Of a stretch of DNA of 64,000 nucleotides, positions 47,475-55,693 are shown piece after piece (within the stretch, counting starts at the first letter, position 1; every line of letters begins with the position of its first letter). Source of the stretch: Undibacterium piscinae (GTDB lineage Bacteria > Pseudomonadota > Gammaproteobacteria > Burkholderiales > Burkholderiaceae_D); the NCBI GenBank assembly GCA_003970805.2, contig CP051152.1, positions 744,001-808,000 on the forward strand. Reading direction: 5' to 3'. The notes beneath the pieces were generated by a model. It saw only the letters and a program-made list of their open reading frames with translations, was not told the DNA's origin and made no database searches. The translations under genes were made by a program, and so were the position numbers.

Positions 47475-48371
47475 TCAATCGCTGTTTTTACACACATCCA
47501 TGACCAAGGCGCGTAGCCAGCGATGGGCAGGATCGGCCTGCAAGCGTGGATGCCAGATTAGAGAGACCGTCAATTCTGGCAGGCTCAATGGCAAAGGAAA
47601 ACTATGCATACCAGCCCTAAGAGTGCCGCTGTGGCGTTCTGGCAGGCTGGCGATCAGATCACTACTGCGTGCCAGCGCCAGCGCACTAGAAAAGCCGCCA
47701 ACGATGGTGGCGATATCTCGTTGCAAACCGATAGCACCTAAGGCTTGGTCTACCGGCCCGCTTGCCAGACCACGACGCGAGACACAGATGTGCTTGCCTT
47801 GAGCGTAGCGCGGGGCAGTGATCTCGCCCTCACACAAGACATGGCCGCTGCGCACTACGCCGACGTAACGATCGCGAAACAGTGCCTGCACCCGCAACTC
47901 TGGCCCCATATTGACGCCGACTACCCCAGTTTCCAAATCCACGCTGCCATCGCGCAGCGCATCGTTTTCTTTCCGCGTTTTTTGCACGAAACATAGTCTG
48001 ACACCGGGTGCCTCGCTGGCTACTCTTGCGATCAAGGCTGCGCCGAAATTTTCAACAAAACCCTCACTGCTGCGCAGGCTAAAGCTTCCGACCAATTGAC
48101 TAATATCCGGCGCCAACTCTGGGCGCAGCAGCGCCTCGGCCTCTTGCACCACCTGGCTAAGCCGCTCCCGTAATTCTAGCGCGCGCGGGGTCGCGACGAG
48201 GGCGCGCCCTGCCCTCACTAACAAAGGATCACCCGTGGTCGCACGCAAGCGTGCCAGCGTCCGACTCATGGCCGATGGGCTAAGCCGCAGGCGCTGGGCG
48301 GCACGCGCCACACTGCCTTCGGCCAGCAGCACATCCAAACTAATCAGCAAGTTGAGATCGGGACTTGTCAT
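47475..48371 (-). CDS. LysR-family transcriptional regulator
   Basis: A 298-residue LysR protein with N-terminal HTH (LNLLISLDVLLAEGSVARAAQRLRLSPSAMSRTLARLRATTGDPLLVRAGRAL) and a periplasmic-binding-fold effector domain. It is divergent to the MFS gene, with 148 bases between start codons, a classic arrangement for control of a transporter. A palindrome at 48412-48427 is a candidate binding site. Confidence 0.93.
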   Translation of the reverse strand: MTSPDLNLLISLDVLLAEGSVARAAQRLRLSPSAMSRTLARLRATTGDPLLVRAGRALVATPRALELRERLSQVVQEAEALLRPELAPDISQLVGSFSLRSSEGFVENFGAALIARVASEAPGVRLCFVQKTRKENDALRDGSVDLETGVVGVNMGPELRVQALFRDRYVGVVRSGHVLCEGEITAPRYAQGKHICVSRRGLASGPVDQALGAIGLQRDIATIVGGFSSALALARSSDLIASLPERHSGTLRAGMHSFPLPLSLPELTVSLIWHPRLQADPAHRWLRALVMDVCKNSD

Positions 48372-48411
48372 GCTGCGATTTTAACGTAGTTTTGTATTTT
48401 AACTTTGAGAC

Positions 48412-48427
48412 ATGGCGTTATACGCAT
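48412..48427. promoter_or_regulatory. Candidate LysR operator between the divergent genes
   Basis: GCGT (48415-48418), TAT, ACGC (48422-48425) form an inverted repeat within ATGGCGTTATACGCAT. LysR sites typically have such interrupted dyads in the shared promoter region. Confidence 0.35.
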
Positions 48428-48519
48428 TATTAAAGTGCGAAGCATGCGCCTTCCGCCCTATGTGTTAGCAAGGCATGATGCTGACGGTCCCCTCAATTCT
48501 CCACTTTAAAGGATGCGCG

Positions 48520-49962
48520 ATGAAAACGCACATATCCAAACTTGATCAGATTTTTGCTGAGAGTAATCAAGCTCAGATGTCAGGGCGTTCAACGCGCTGG
48601 GCTGTGTTTAGTCTAGCGCTCAGCAGTCTTTTGGCCGCCTTGGGCACCAGTATCGCCAACGTCGCGCTGCCCAACTTGGCGCTCGTTTTTCATACCTCAT
48701 TTCAACAAATCCAGTGGGTGCTACTCGCCTATTTACTGGCAATCACCAGTGTGATCGTCAGCATCGGTAGCCTCGGTGATCTACTTGGACGACGTCGCCT
48801 GCTATTGACAGGCTTAGCACTTTTCACGCTAGCCTCGGGCTTGTGCGCCAGCGCCAGCTCGCTCGGCTTATTGATATTTTCCCGCGCCCTACAGGGTTTA
48901 GCTGCGGCAGTGATGATGGCGCTCAGCATGGCGCTGGTGGCCGAGACTGTGCCGAAAGAGAAATCTGGTAGCGCCATGGGATTACTAGGAAGTATGTCGG
49001 CGCTTGGCACCGCGCTCGGGCCCTCTCTGGGCGGCTTACTACTGGCACAATTTGGCTGGCAAGCTCTGTTCTGGGTCCAAATGCCGCTGGGCTTCTTGAG
49101 TTTGCTGCTCGCAACGCGTTTTTTACCGCTTGATGGCACGCGTCTAAAAACCGACAGCACTCAATTTGACCCTCTGGGTAGCTTACTATTGGCCTTAACA
49201 TTGGGCAGCTTTTCACTTGCCATGACCATAGGGCGCGGTAATTTTGGAGTTAGCAATGTCGCGCTATTGCTACTTAGCTTAGTCGGATTGCAGTTATTTA
49301 TTCAGGCTGAAAGGAAAGCCAGATCGCCCTTGCTACGCTTGGCGCTATTTCGCGATTACAGGCTTAGCGCAGGCTTGACCATGAGTAGTTTAGTGAGCAG
49401 CGTGGTCATGGCAAGCTTAGTGATCGGTCCCTTTTATCTTTCCGGCGCGCTGGATTTAGATATCACGACAGTCGGACTCGTGATGGCTTGTGGTCCTATC
49501 GTCGCGGCCCTGGTTGGCGTGCCGGCCGGCAGCTTGGTGGACCGTTACGGCACACAAAGTATCAGCGTCGCAGGCTTACTCTTCATGGGCACTGGTTGCC
49601 TGGCGATGGTGCTGCTACCGATAGCTTTAGGGGTACCAGCTTACTTGCTGTCGCTAGCGTTCATCACTGCTGGCTATGCAGCATTCCAAGCGGCGAATAA
49701 TACCGCGGTGATGGCACGCGCTCGCGCTGAGCAAAGCGGCCTAATATCGGGCATGCTTAATCTGTCGCGCAATCTGGGATTAATTATCGGCGCCTCACTG
49801 ATGGCTGCAGTATTTGCATTCGGTGCCGCCACACAAAATTTACTGTTAGCAACCCCTGCGGCGCTGGTGCGCGGCCTGCACATGAGCTTCGCATTCGCTA
49901 CTGCTTTGATCTTCATCGCTCTTCTGATTGCCTGCGTGAGCCACGCGCTGAGAAAAAAGTAA
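48520..49962 (+). CDS. MFS transporter (DHA2-like multidrug efflux)
   Basis: Starts best at ATG 48520 (AAAGGA site). Motif A is seen in GSLGDLLGRRRLLL, and motif C-like GTALGPSLGGLLL marks an antiporter. The approximately 480 residues and spread of helices suit the 14-helix DHA2 group of proton-driven drug exporters. No membrane-fusion partner is near. Probably controlled by the divergent LysR regulator. Confidence 0.9.
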   Translation: MKTHISKLDQIFAESNQAQMSGRSTRWAVFSLALSSLLAALGTSIANVALPNLALVFHTSFQQIQWVLLAYLLAITSVIVSIGSLGDLLGRRRLLLTGLALFTLASGLCASASSLGLLIFSRALQGLAAAVMMALSMALVAETVPKEKSGSAMGLLGSMSALGTALGPSLGGLLLAQFGWQALFWVQMPLGFLSLLLATRFLPLDGTRLKTDSTQFDPLGSLLLALTLGSFSLAMTIGRGNFGVSNVALLLLSLVGLQLFIQAERKARSPLLRLALFRDYRLSAGLTMSSLVSSVVMASLVIGPFYLSGALDLDITTVGLVMACGPIVAALVGVPAGSLVDRYGTQSISVAGLLFMGTGCLAMVLLPIALGVPAYLLSLAFITAGYAAFQAANNTAVMARARAEQSGLISGMLNLSRNLGLIIGASLMAAVFAFGAATQNLLLATPAALVRGLHMSFAFATALIFIALLIACVSHALRKK

Positions 49963-50027
49963 GTTGGTCTGATAATCGATATCAGAAAAAACCGCCAACT
50001 CCTCATTAAAAGCGTTCAAAAGTGAAA

Positions 50028-50072
50028 AAGAGATTAGCCGTTGGCCCTCATTGGGGCGCTGCCAATCTCTTC
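50028..50072 (-). terminator. Terminator-like hairpin reading leftward
   Basis: On the minus strand GAAGAGATTGGC ... GCTAATCTCTTTTTC forms a stem with an inner GCGCCCC/GGGC(C) part and a T-run. It is suitably placed to end the transcript of the small gene at 50257-50403, and possibly the convergent MFS gene. Confidence 0.5.
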
Positions 50073-50256
50073 AAATTCAACAAAATTCGGGTCATCCCTC
50101 TTAGCACTGAGTGCAACTGCAAACACATTGTGCTGACCAGAGTTTTTTATTCTGGCCCCTGCTTCTCTAAAATCACTTTGGGCAAACTAGGTCAAAGTTG
50201 ATCGTGACTATCCGGTTAGCATTTATTTAACATCACTTAAACTTAATTAGTTGCAA

Positions 50257-50403
50257 TCAGGAATAAGCGTGCATCAAAATCAATACCGAATGCAGGTAAC
50301 TTATTCCCAAGAAAAAACTGGCTACGCTAATGAGCGTGTTAGTAAACCCACCACGCCATCCACTCTGCTCCCAAGCGAGAGCTGGGGCTAATTTTTTAAA
50401 CAT
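50257..50403 (-). CDS. Small membrane protein, 48 residues
   Basis: ATG 50403 follows an AGGGAG site at good distance. The peptide opens with MFKKLAPALAWEQSGWRGG, a positively charged, Trp-rich N-terminus, followed by one hydrophobic helix (TLISVASFFLGISYLHSVLILM) and a short tail HAYS. A hairpin with T-run lies downstream. No family is recognised. Ribosome-binding site, membrane helix and terminator together make it a believable gene, too short for standard ORF cut-offs. Confidence 0.6.
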   Translation of the reverse strand: MFKKLAPALAWEQSGWRGGFTNTLISVASFFLGISYLHSVLILMHAYS

Positions 50404-50671
50404 TATTGACTCCCTTTACTAGACTCCTACTCATGAGGCTTTTCGGATACCGCCCTGTGTCAATTGCTAGAATTCGCGATTCGACCGCAGTACTCGGTAT
50501 TGAGCATATTCTGTGCCACACAAAAAGAAGCGTAAGAATGCCTTATGCAAAAAATGTAAACATTTTTTACATGCAAAATGAGTGCTTTTACACGTAGCGA
50601 AAGGCACGCTGAGTCGAGCAGAGTGTCAAGACTTAACACATCGATATAGAAAGAAACTTGCATAACGCCAA

Positions 50672-50733
50672 GGCGCAATCCAGGTGCTGCTTGCAGCCCG
50701 AAATGCCGCCAGCAGCCGCATCTAGCTTGCGTA
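50672..50733. repeat. Palindromic interspersed repeat, copy 6
   Basis: GCGCAATCC, GCTGCTTGCAGCCCG, AAATGCCGCCAGCAGCCGCAT, TTGCGTA: family order kept, 5' arm mutated. Confidence 0.65.
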
Positions 50734-50747
50734 TCCCTATTTGAAAA

Positions 50748-50789
50748 TAAAAAAACTCAGCCTCGCCTATCTACTGGCAACACTGAGTT
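50748..50789 (-). terminator. Rho-independent terminator of the 189-residue gene
   Basis: On the minus strand AACTCAG (50789-50783) pairs with CTGAGTT (50760-50754), with an inner TTGCC/GGCGA stem, and is followed by a run of T. Confidence 0.65.
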
Positions 50790-50845
50790 CGGTAACAGGA
50801 GCTTGCGCAGTGCCGACTGTCAACTTCCAATTACATTAAGCAGCG

Positions 50846-51415
50846 CTAGGCAGACTTAGTGGCATAAGCCGCTCTTTCTATGTGGCAGGGAGCCAATAAT
50901 AAGTGAGATAACTGATCTAGGTCTGTGGTTTTCATGTGGCTAGAAAATAGACTGAGGCGCGGATCTTGCGCATCGCTCAAGCTACTCAACAAAGCCTTGG
51001 CTGCATCGCGGGCGCTAGGCCGGCCCTCCTGATAGTGCGGGCTGTCCTTGTAGTGCGAGAGCAAGACCTCACGGTGATCTTGATACAGTGCACTGGTCCG
51101 TGTGAATTCGAGTTCGGCTTGCTTGGCTGCAATCTCAGCGTCGATTTCCGCATCGCTATGACAGTAACGTTTAATCTCGTCTTCGTTCCAGTGTGGGCTC
51201 TCGCCATATTGCTCGCGTAGCGTGGCCATGCTGCCTTTAAGTTCTATCAAGGAATGGCTATGTACATCTTTAAACACATGCACCAGGTTATTGCCCAGGC
51301 CCTCGGTGCCTTTGTAGCGCATATCTGCTTCGATACGCCGCGGGTTAAAACGAAATTGACGAATGCAGCTGAGCTTCAAGGTTTCTAATAATGCGTTAAT
51401 TTTTGCTGGGCTCAT
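50846..51415 (-). CDS. Unknown cytoplasmic protein, 189 residues
   Basis: I do not recognise a family. The sequence is hydrophilic, His- and Arg-rich (SCIRQFRFNPRRIEADMRYKG; SHYKDSPHYQEGRPSARDAAKALLS), with no signal peptide or membrane helix. Its C-terminus holds a Cys-His (LLLAPCHIERAAYA). It has its own terminator and probably its own promoter. Codon use is normal for the region. Confidence 0.7.
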   Translation of the reverse strand: MSPAKINALLETLKLSCIRQFRFNPRRIEADMRYKGTEGLGNNLVHVFKDVHSHSLIELKGSMATLREQYGESPHWNEDEIKRYCHSDAEIDAEIAAKQAELEFTRTSALYQDHREVLLSHYKDSPHYQEGRPSARDAAKALLSSLSDAQDPRLSLFSSHMKTTDLDQLSHLLLAPCHIERAAYATKSA

Positions 51416-51739
51416 GGGTCTGTCCTAAGTGGAAGTACAAGCTAAAAGACGAAAAAGTTTGATATGTTTTGAGACGAGTACAGCGCCACTAAAAACAACA
51501 GCACACGCTGAGCTCAGCGCATTTAGGCAACAACGCGTTTATCGCTGCCTCACTATACAAGCAAAGCAAGCGCAGCAAGATGATTTCTAAGAAATATCAG
51601 GCGTACCTGACAAAATTCACTAATTGAACTTTTCATCATATTCGATGTCTGCTGGTATATAAGCTTGGTACACCTTATGCGCTATTTCTACCTGGGCAGC
51701 AAGGCATACCCCGCACACTTCGAACAATTGAAAAATAAG
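51416..51739. other. Intergenic region between divergent genes
   Basis: I see no supported gene, repeat or clear promoter here. The stretch 51590-51735 is AT-rich and precedes the GNAT gene; it includes possible -10-like sequences (TATATA near 51655) without a matching -35. Confidence 0.35.
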
Positions 51740-52261
51740 ATGAATATACTCATTAAGCCATGCACACCAGAAGATGGCGCCGCTTTGGCATTGATAGGGC
51801 AAGCGACTTTTCTAGAGACCTTTGCCGGCATCATCGCCGGTCATGCCATACTCAAACACTGTGCCCAGACGCACTCTCCTGCACAGTACCAAGAGTGGCT
51901 AAATGACCCACAATATCAATTATGGTTAGCCGAACTCGCACCCGGTGCAGCGCCTATAGGCTATATCCTGGTGGCACCGGCCCAACTGCCTTTAGCCGGC
52001 ATTTCGGCGGCCGACCTTGAAATAAAACGTATTTATTTATTGAGTAAATTTCATGGCGGAGGTCTGGGAAAACGGATGCTAGAACACGCGATCAACTATG
52101 CAAAACAGCGCCAAGCCGCGCGCTTATTGCTGGGTGTGTATGCAAAAAATTCGGCTGCTATCGGATTCTATCAACACGCAGGTTTCCAGCAAGTCGGCAC
52201 ACGCAGCTTCACAGTCGGCGGCATAGATTTTGATGATTACATCATGGCTTTAGCGCTATGA
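51740..52261 (+). CDS. GNAT-family N-acetyltransferase
   Basis: ATG 51740 (MNILIKPCTPEDGAALALIGQ) is the better start. The acetyl-CoA loop is in LSKFHGGGLGKRMLEHAINYA, and the end has VYAKNSAAIGFYQHAGFQQVGTRSFTVGG. It resembles ribosomal-protein/amine acetyltransferases. The gene for a Cys-rich exported protein begins 13 bases after its stop, and a second one follows, so the three probably form one transcript ending at 52770. Confidence 0.87.
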   Translation: MNILIKPCTPEDGAALALIGQATFLETFAGIIAGHAILKHCAQTHSPAQYQEWLNDPQYQLWLAELAPGAAPIGYILVAPAQLPLAGISAADLEIKRIYLLSKFHGGGLGKRMLEHAINYAKQRQAARLLLGVYAKNSAAIGFYQHAGFQQVGTRSFTVGGIDFDDYIMALAL

Positions 52262-52274
52262 GTTAAAATACAGC

Positions 52275-52538
52275 ATGCATAGGCTCTCTCATATCCTCGT
52301 CGCGCTGTTTTTCTTACTGAACTCACTAGTTTCAGTAGCGGCGGATCGTTCCTGTTGCGAGTCAGTTGATTGTCCGTTGATGCAATGTGCAAATATGGGC
52401 TGCGCGGCGACTCCTCAGTTGGCTGTGATCGACCAAATCCAGCTTAGGCCTCTCATTCCAGTACGCCCGCACTGGATACCCATGGTAGTCGCTGAGCTAG
52501 AGTGCGCTATAGAAAAAATATGGACGCCACCAGATTAA
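52275..52538 (+). CDS. Small cysteine-rich exported protein A
   Basis: 87 residues. Signal peptide MHRLSHILVALFFLLNSLVSVAA, then a Cys-rich mature start DRSCCESVDCPLMQCANMGCA (six Cys in about 20 residues), then a Pro-rich tail with WIPMVVAELECAIEKIW. No family recognised. Such a Cys density in a secreted protein suggests disulfides or binding of soft metals (copper, zinc). Its neighbour B has the same design. Confidence 0.65.
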   Translation: MHRLSHILVALFFLLNSLVSVAADRSCCESVDCPLMQCANMGCAATPQLAVIDQIQLRPLIPVRPHWIPMVVAELECAIEKIWTPPD

Positions 52539-52590
52539 GCATAAAAGAAGCTAATTATTTTTTCTTTTTAAACTTATTCTAGGAATTTTC

Positions 52591-52722
52591 ATGAAATCGA
52601 ACTTCGCAAAAATCAGCCTCGCCCTGAGCTTACTGGCGGCATCCGCCTTTGCAATGGCATCCACCAATGACTGCTGCACTGGTCTGGAATGTTGCCTCAA
52701 GATGCTAGCTTGTTGCTTCTAA
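52591..52722 (+). CDS. Small cysteine-rich exported protein B
   Basis: This 43-residue gene is below the usual ORF cut-off. It has AGGAAT before ATG 52591, a clear signal peptide (MKSNFAKISLALSLLAASAFAMA), and a mature peptide of about 20 residues with three vicinal Cys pairs (NDCCTGLECCLKMLACCF). Spacing CC-x4-CC-x5-CC. A perfect terminator follows 12 bases after the stop. Function unknown; metal binding, thiol redox or a secreted signal are possible. Confidence 0.7.
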   Translation: MKSNFAKISLALSLLAASAFAMASTNDCCTGLECCLKMLACCF

Positions 52723-52734
52723 ACCAGTAGTATG

Positions 52735-52770
52735 AAAAAGGGCGGCTATTGAAAAATAGCCGCCCTTTTT
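52735..52770 (+). terminator. Perfect Rho-independent terminator
   Basis: A 16-bp perfect stem (52735-52750 with 52755-52770), core GGGCGGCTATT, closed by a GAAA tetraloop and ending in TTTTT. It closes the GNAT-CysA-CysB unit. The A-run on the 5' side makes it bidirectional, and it may also serve the convergent DUF4124 gene. Confidence 0.92.
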
Positions 52771-52824
52771 CATTTCAGATCGCCGCGCATTTAGCCACAC
52801 AGCCACCTAAACAGACAAATAAAC

Positions 52825-53418
52825 TCATCGATTTAGCTGGCTTCCCTCATTCAAAGCGCAAGCATCTCGCTCACCCGACGTCAATTCTTGCGTGGCTAAT
52901 CGACAGCGCGGCGCGTTATTGATAATGATTTTGGTCGCGCCTGCTCTGGCCGCTATAATTTTAGCTGCTGCGTCTGGCCCCAGACAGGCCATGTCAACTT
53001 GATCCTGGTAAGAGTCGGTACCACCGTTGAGAGGCGTGGCACGATTTTTAGCAACTTCTAATGCATACTTCGCAGTACTGCATTCATACGATTTCGATAG
53101 ATCCACTGCTGTCGCTGACGGTCTTCCTCGGGCTGGGGAAGAGCTAACGGCTTGAATCTGAGTCGCCTGCGCCTCACGCTGGAAACGCAGTGCTGTTTGC
53201 TCTTGCGCTTCCGAGGCACGTTTGCGTTCAGTACTTAGCTCTTCAGACGACCTGGCTCCTGATATTTTCGTGGCGGCATCCGATTTAGGGCATGCTGCAT
53301 CAGAGTAAGTAATATGACCAGTCTTAAGATCTTTACATTTATTTACTTGCGCAACAGCATTAGCTGAAAGCATCAGCGTTAGTAAGGAAGCCAAGATAGT
53401 TTTGAGGATATTGGGCAT
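52825..53418 (-). CDS. DUF4124-type exported protein
   Basis: Start chosen at ATG 53418 (MPNILKTILASLLTLMLSANAVAQ signal peptide). DUF4124 is seen in VNKCKDLKTGHITYSDAACPKSD, a small domain common in betaproteobacterial periplasmic proteins. A Glu/Gln-rich helical linker and a C-terminal Cys-containing domain (YECSTAKYALEVAKN; QVDMACLGPDAA; APRCRLATQEL) follow. Function unknown. Confidence 0.8.
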   Translation of the reverse strand: MPNILKTILASLLTLMLSANAVAQVNKCKDLKTGHITYSDAACPKSDAATKISGARSSEELSTERKRASEAQEQTALRFQREAQATQIQAVSSSPARGRPSATAVDLSKSYECSTAKYALEVAKNRATPLNGGTDSYQDQVDMACLGPDAAAKIIAARAGATKIIINNAPRCRLATQELTSGERDACALNEGSQLNR

Positions 53419-53748
53419 ACAAGATTTTCTCTGAAAAACGATTAAATGCATCAAAAGTGAGCGTCCGGAACTTTTAGGTGATTGAGAGCCAAGCTCTGGT
53501 TTCCGATTTGGGCTGTATTTAGCATTCTTAACTGGTGCCCCCCATAGCTCAGGTCATTAACGCAGTACTTTCTTTTTCGTTGACATCGATGCAAGATGGA
53601 ATAGAGGATTTTTCATCAACTCCAAACATCCTTAAAACCATCGACTATCTGTGTGCTAAAGTTGCGCAGACTATATATTTTCAGGGCTTTGACCTATAGT
53701 GAAGTTAGAATAATTTGTTTGATCTCTGTGCCGTGAAAGGTGACTGAT
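53419..53748. other. Intergenic region between DUF4124 and HDOD genes
   Basis: No gene is supported. The last part (53655-53745) is AT-rich, with TATATATTTT near 53673, and probably holds the HDOD promoter. No repeat was found. Confidence 0.35.
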
Positions 53749-54678
53749 ATGCCGACCATTCCTGTCAATAATGCCAACACTCAATCTATCCCTGTTGTTA
53801 GCGGAACTATTGCGGCGATCAGCGCCGAGTCTGTCATTACTGAAGTAGAAAGCCTATTCGCTCTACCAGATGCGGCGATACAGCTGAGTGCCTTGTTGTC
53901 AGATCCCGACACCACAAATATACAGATAGTCGACATCATCAGTATAGATCCAGCTCTCAGTGCTCGGGTACTCAAGTTGGTCAATAGTGCCTACTTTGGC
54001 CTAAACGAATCCGTAGGAACCATATCGCGAGCGGTAGCCGTGTTGGGGAGATCCCCATTGCACTCCCTGGTGCTGGCGACTTCGGCAGGTTTGGCATTCG
54101 AAAATATGTCCAGTGAATTAGTCGACATGGAAAAATTCTGGAAACGCAGCGTCTATGCCGCCTTGGCAGCTGGCAGCCTGGCTAGCCGTGGTGGGCCACG
54201 TCTACGCGAACGGGTATTTCTATCAGCGCTGCTACACCAGGTGGGCCAACTAGTGATGTATCACCACCTACCTGAGATCTCCACTCAAGTACTGGCTGCG
54301 GTGGCACGTGGTGAAGACCGTGCTTCAAGTGAATACGCTTTGTTAGGTTTTACGCATGCCGACCTTGGCGCTACCCTACTCGAACACTGGAAGCTCCCGG
54401 TGGCATTGACCGAACCGGTACGCTATCAAGAACGCAGTAACGAAGCCCCAGATCACGCGCGCGAAGCAGCACTAGTACATCTCGCCAGCCTGATCGCCCA
54501 ACACATGGAACTGAACCTGGCCAATAGTCCAACCGCAAGTGCATTCGATGTCGATCCCGAGCTATGGGCACAAGCCAACTGCAATCCAGAGATACTCGAC
54601 AGCGTCATCGAGGAAGTCGATCTCAATTGGTTCCAGGTCATCAGCTTGATAGCCCCGAATGCGATGCTCATTTACTAA
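53749..54678 (+). CDS. HDOD-domain protein
   Basis: AAAGGTG lies before ATG 53749; the GTG nine bases upstream is an alternative. The HDOD domain covers about residues 35-230 (LPDAAIQLSALLSDPDTTNIQIVDIISIDPALSARVLKLVNSAYFGL, VGTISRAVAVLGRSPLHSLVLATSAG, LSALLHQVGQLVMYHHLPE, and HADLGATLLEHWKLP). HDOD proteins act in signalling, often with cyclic-di-GMP or chemotaxis systems, without enzyme activity proven. No GGDEF or EAL domain is attached. Confidence 0.88.
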   Translation: MPTIPVNNANTQSIPVVSGTIAAISAESVITEVESLFALPDAAIQLSALLSDPDTTNIQIVDIISIDPALSARVLKLVNSAYFGLNESVGTISRAVAVLGRSPLHSLVLATSAGLAFENMSSELVDMEKFWKRSVYAALAAGSLASRGGPRLRERVFLSALLHQVGQLVMYHHLPEISTQVLAAVARGEDRASSEYALLGFTHADLGATLLEHWKLPVALTEPVRYQERSNEAPDHAREAALVHLASLIAQHMELNLANSPTASAFDVDPELWAQANCNPEILDSVIEEVDLNWFQVISLIAPNAMLIY

Positions 54679-54823
54679 ACATCAATACCAAATAGCAGAC
54701 AAATTTGCGCCTAACAAACCAGATGTAAAAGCCGAAATTTTTCGTTGATGGCGAGCGCATCTGGCGCCCTTCCCCTATAATCGATGCCGCTGTTTTGCGC
54801 TCCATTCTTTTAAGGGAAATTCC

Positions 54824-55153
54824 ATGAAGTTCAACGAGGTTTTGTCCACACTTCCGGTTATCGATCAACTTGCCGCGATCGAATTATTTGATGGCAACAA
54901 TCTGCTCAGCAGAATTGAAAACAAACCGGGATCAGCTGGCAGCGTGCGTGTGTATCACGCCTTGCATCAAGAATTCGGTGTAATCAATGCCATTGCCGCA
55001 ACTAAGGGTTTGCAACTGTACGCAGAGCATACCGATGATGCCATCGCCTTCCCAGGCAAGCATCCAAATATTGATAGGCTGCTGTCTTTAATTCAAGACA
55101 ATGCGTCCAGCGATACTTGCAAACAACTTACTGTCAATTTAATCGCTGTATGA
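54824..55153 (+). CDS. DUF2322 family protein
   Basis: A 109-residue protein fitting DUF2322 along its length: MKFNEVLSTLPVIDQLAAIELFDGNN, RIENKPGSAGSVRVYHAL, KGLQLYAEHTDDAIAFPGKHPNIDRLLSLI. Conserved in beta- and gammaproteobacteria; role not known. Has AAGGGAA before the ATG. Confidence 0.85.
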   Translation: MKFNEVLSTLPVIDQLAAIELFDGNNLLSRIENKPGSAGSVRVYHALHQEFGVINAIAATKGLQLYAEHTDDAIAFPGKHPNIDRLLSLIQDNASSDTCKQLTVNLIAV

Positions 55154-55281
55154 CTTGAGATAGCCCCTACAAAAAAGCACTACCAAGCAAAAAAACTAGG
55201 CATCAGACTCGCATGCATAGTGGGTCTGTCTTGCCAGTCATATAGCCTCAAGAGCCGCATGAACAGTACATAATGGCTAGA

Positions 55282-55413
55282 GGGAACTTCGAAAAACCCT
55301 ATACTCGGGCGCATCGCGGCGTTGCAAATTCTCGCAATACCGACGTATTACTCCGGTTTGCGCCTTGCGCTGCATCCCGATTAACGGGTTTTTCCTAGGC
55401 TAGTCAAATCCCC
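55282..55413. mobile_element. Second copy of the MITE-like element, inverted
   Basis: GGGAACTTCGAAAAACCC at the left end and the inner blocks CTATACTCGGGCGCAT, CGCAATACCGACGTATT and CTGCATCCCGATTAACGGGTTTTT repeat those of 45558-45679 in the opposite orientation. The right terminal repeat is damaged by a substitution or insertion after GGGTTTTT (CCTAGGCTAG), ending in CCCC followed by TTTTT. Confidence 0.75.
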
Positions 55414-55693
55414 TTTTTAATCGCCTCCCTTGGTTTCTGGAGCCAAAAGGCATGGCGTCTGCTTATTCGAATACGTCTATTTTTTCTTATCAAACTAGTT
55501 GGTCTCAAGTAATTCCCCATAGAGACCGTTATGCTGTAATCTGCTAGAAATAGTGACGAAGTTGGCCTAGGATCGAAACAAAGATCCCGCTTTAAGAGAA
55601 CTTTTTTCCATAAGCGCTTTGCTAGCTTAAATTACTATTCTGTTGGCGAACCCTGAATGCGGAATTTTCACTCACTATTCATCGAGGCGTATC

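Larger units (their letters stand above)
50404..50845. other. Gene-free stretch with AT-rich palindrome, repeat copy 6 and a terminator
   Basis: No coding frame is convincing. It holds the inverted repeat ATGTAAA-N5-TTTACAT (50554-50572), with flanking TGCAAAA on both sides, then palindromic repeat copy 6 and the terminator of the 50846-51415 gene. Confidence 0.5.

Noticed and set aside
50460..50678. Minus-strand frame of 72 residues
   Set aside because: No ribosome-binding site, AT-rich dyad inside, and no family features; probably chance.
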